Part shown: in pieces, positions 5,854 through 6,002 of the stretch
Layout: every line of letters begins with the position of its first letter
Position numbering within the stretch: the first letter of the stretch is position 1
Assembly: GCA_002339265.1 (NCBI GenBank)
Contig: DDKG01000293.1
Location: 1 to 6,002 of the forward strand
Direction: 5' to 3'
Length of the DNA: 6,002 nucleotides
Origin: Massilia sp. UBA2604
GTDB lineage: Bacteria; Pseudomonadota; Gammaproteobacteria; Burkholderiales; Burkholderiaceae_D
The notes under the pieces: model-generated
What the model was told of the DNA's origin: nothing
Databases searched by the model: none
What the model saw: the letters and a program-made list of their open reading frames with translations, nothing else
Translations under genes and position numbers: made by a program

Positions 5854-6002
5854 TCAGGCCGCCGTGCTGATGCGCCGTATCGCGCGCGCATGGCCGCGGT
5901 AGGGCCGGCCATAGATGGTCTGGATGCCGCTCGCGAAATTCTGGCCCCAGACCAGTTGCGCGCGGGTGGCGTGCGGCTCGCTCGACCAGTACCAGTTACG
6001 CT
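5854..6002 (-). CDS. C-terminus of a DUF1566-like protein (5' part outside window)
   Basis: Only the last 48 codons are visible, ending at TGA (5856-5854). They read RNWYWSSEPHATRAQLVWG and go on to FASGIQTIYGR and HARAIRRI. The YWSS motif, an aromatic/hydrophobic strand, a short turn and a terminal R-A-(I/V)-R resemble the end of DUF1566 (Lcl C-terminal) domains, where YWSS and VRAVR-like endings are usual. A formylglycine-enzyme-like fold is an alternative. Convergent with the peptidase gene, 34 bases between stops, no clear terminator between them. Too short to assign function. Confidence 0.6.
   Translation of the reverse strand, partial: RNWYWSSEPHATRAQLVWGQNFASGIQTIYGRPYRGHARAIRRISTAA

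Noticed and set aside
4935..5912. Minus-strand open frame of 325 codons
   Set aside because: Antisense to the M28 peptidase with its complete zinc site; it also overlaps the DUF1566-like gene end in another frame.

Overview
The window is GC-rich chromosomal DNA, dense with genes, with short intergenic gaps, ATG starts and moderate Shine-Dalgarno sites. Gene content and protein style suggest a betaproteobacterium of the Massilia/Telluria (Oxalobacteraceae) type. That placement is an inference from composition and protein character; no marker gene is present.

Left part (1-2454), minus strand: a two-gene unit. A 320-residue cytosolic Hanks-type Ser/Thr protein kinase (1400-2362) overlaps by ATGA a large membrane protein (1403 to beyond the left edge). 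The membrane protein has a Lys/Asp-rich cytoplasmic tail, one membrane segment, about 265 residues outside the membrane with two weak FHA-like beta repeats, then a multi-helix membrane bundle cut by the window edge. A kinase coupled to such a protein recalls the kinase/FHA/RodA-FtsW morphogenesis clusters of Gram-positive bacteria, but the part that would identify a SEDS (FtsW/RodA) protein lies outside the window.

Middle (2455-3132): a small secreted glycine-zipper protein on the minus strand, with seven tandem PVYV heptapeptides and an Arg/Asp/His-rich tail. It ends at a clear intrinsic terminator that separates it from the kinase. An AT-richer divergent intergenic region (2938-3132) holds candidate promoters for this gene and for the plus-strand gene to the right.

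Right part (3133-6002): two plus-strand genes, a membrane-anchored calcineurin-like metallophosphoesterase (3133-4269) and a secreted M28 metallopeptidase resembling carboxypeptidase Q (4383-5819), both with intact catalytic motifs. At the right edge, the C-terminal 48 codons of a minus-strand gene with a YWSS motif (DUF1566-like) converge on the peptidase gene.

There is no RNA gene, insertion sequence, phage gene or CRISPR array. Most of the window looks like ordinary chromosome; the kinase/membrane-protein pair is the best candidate for something little described.
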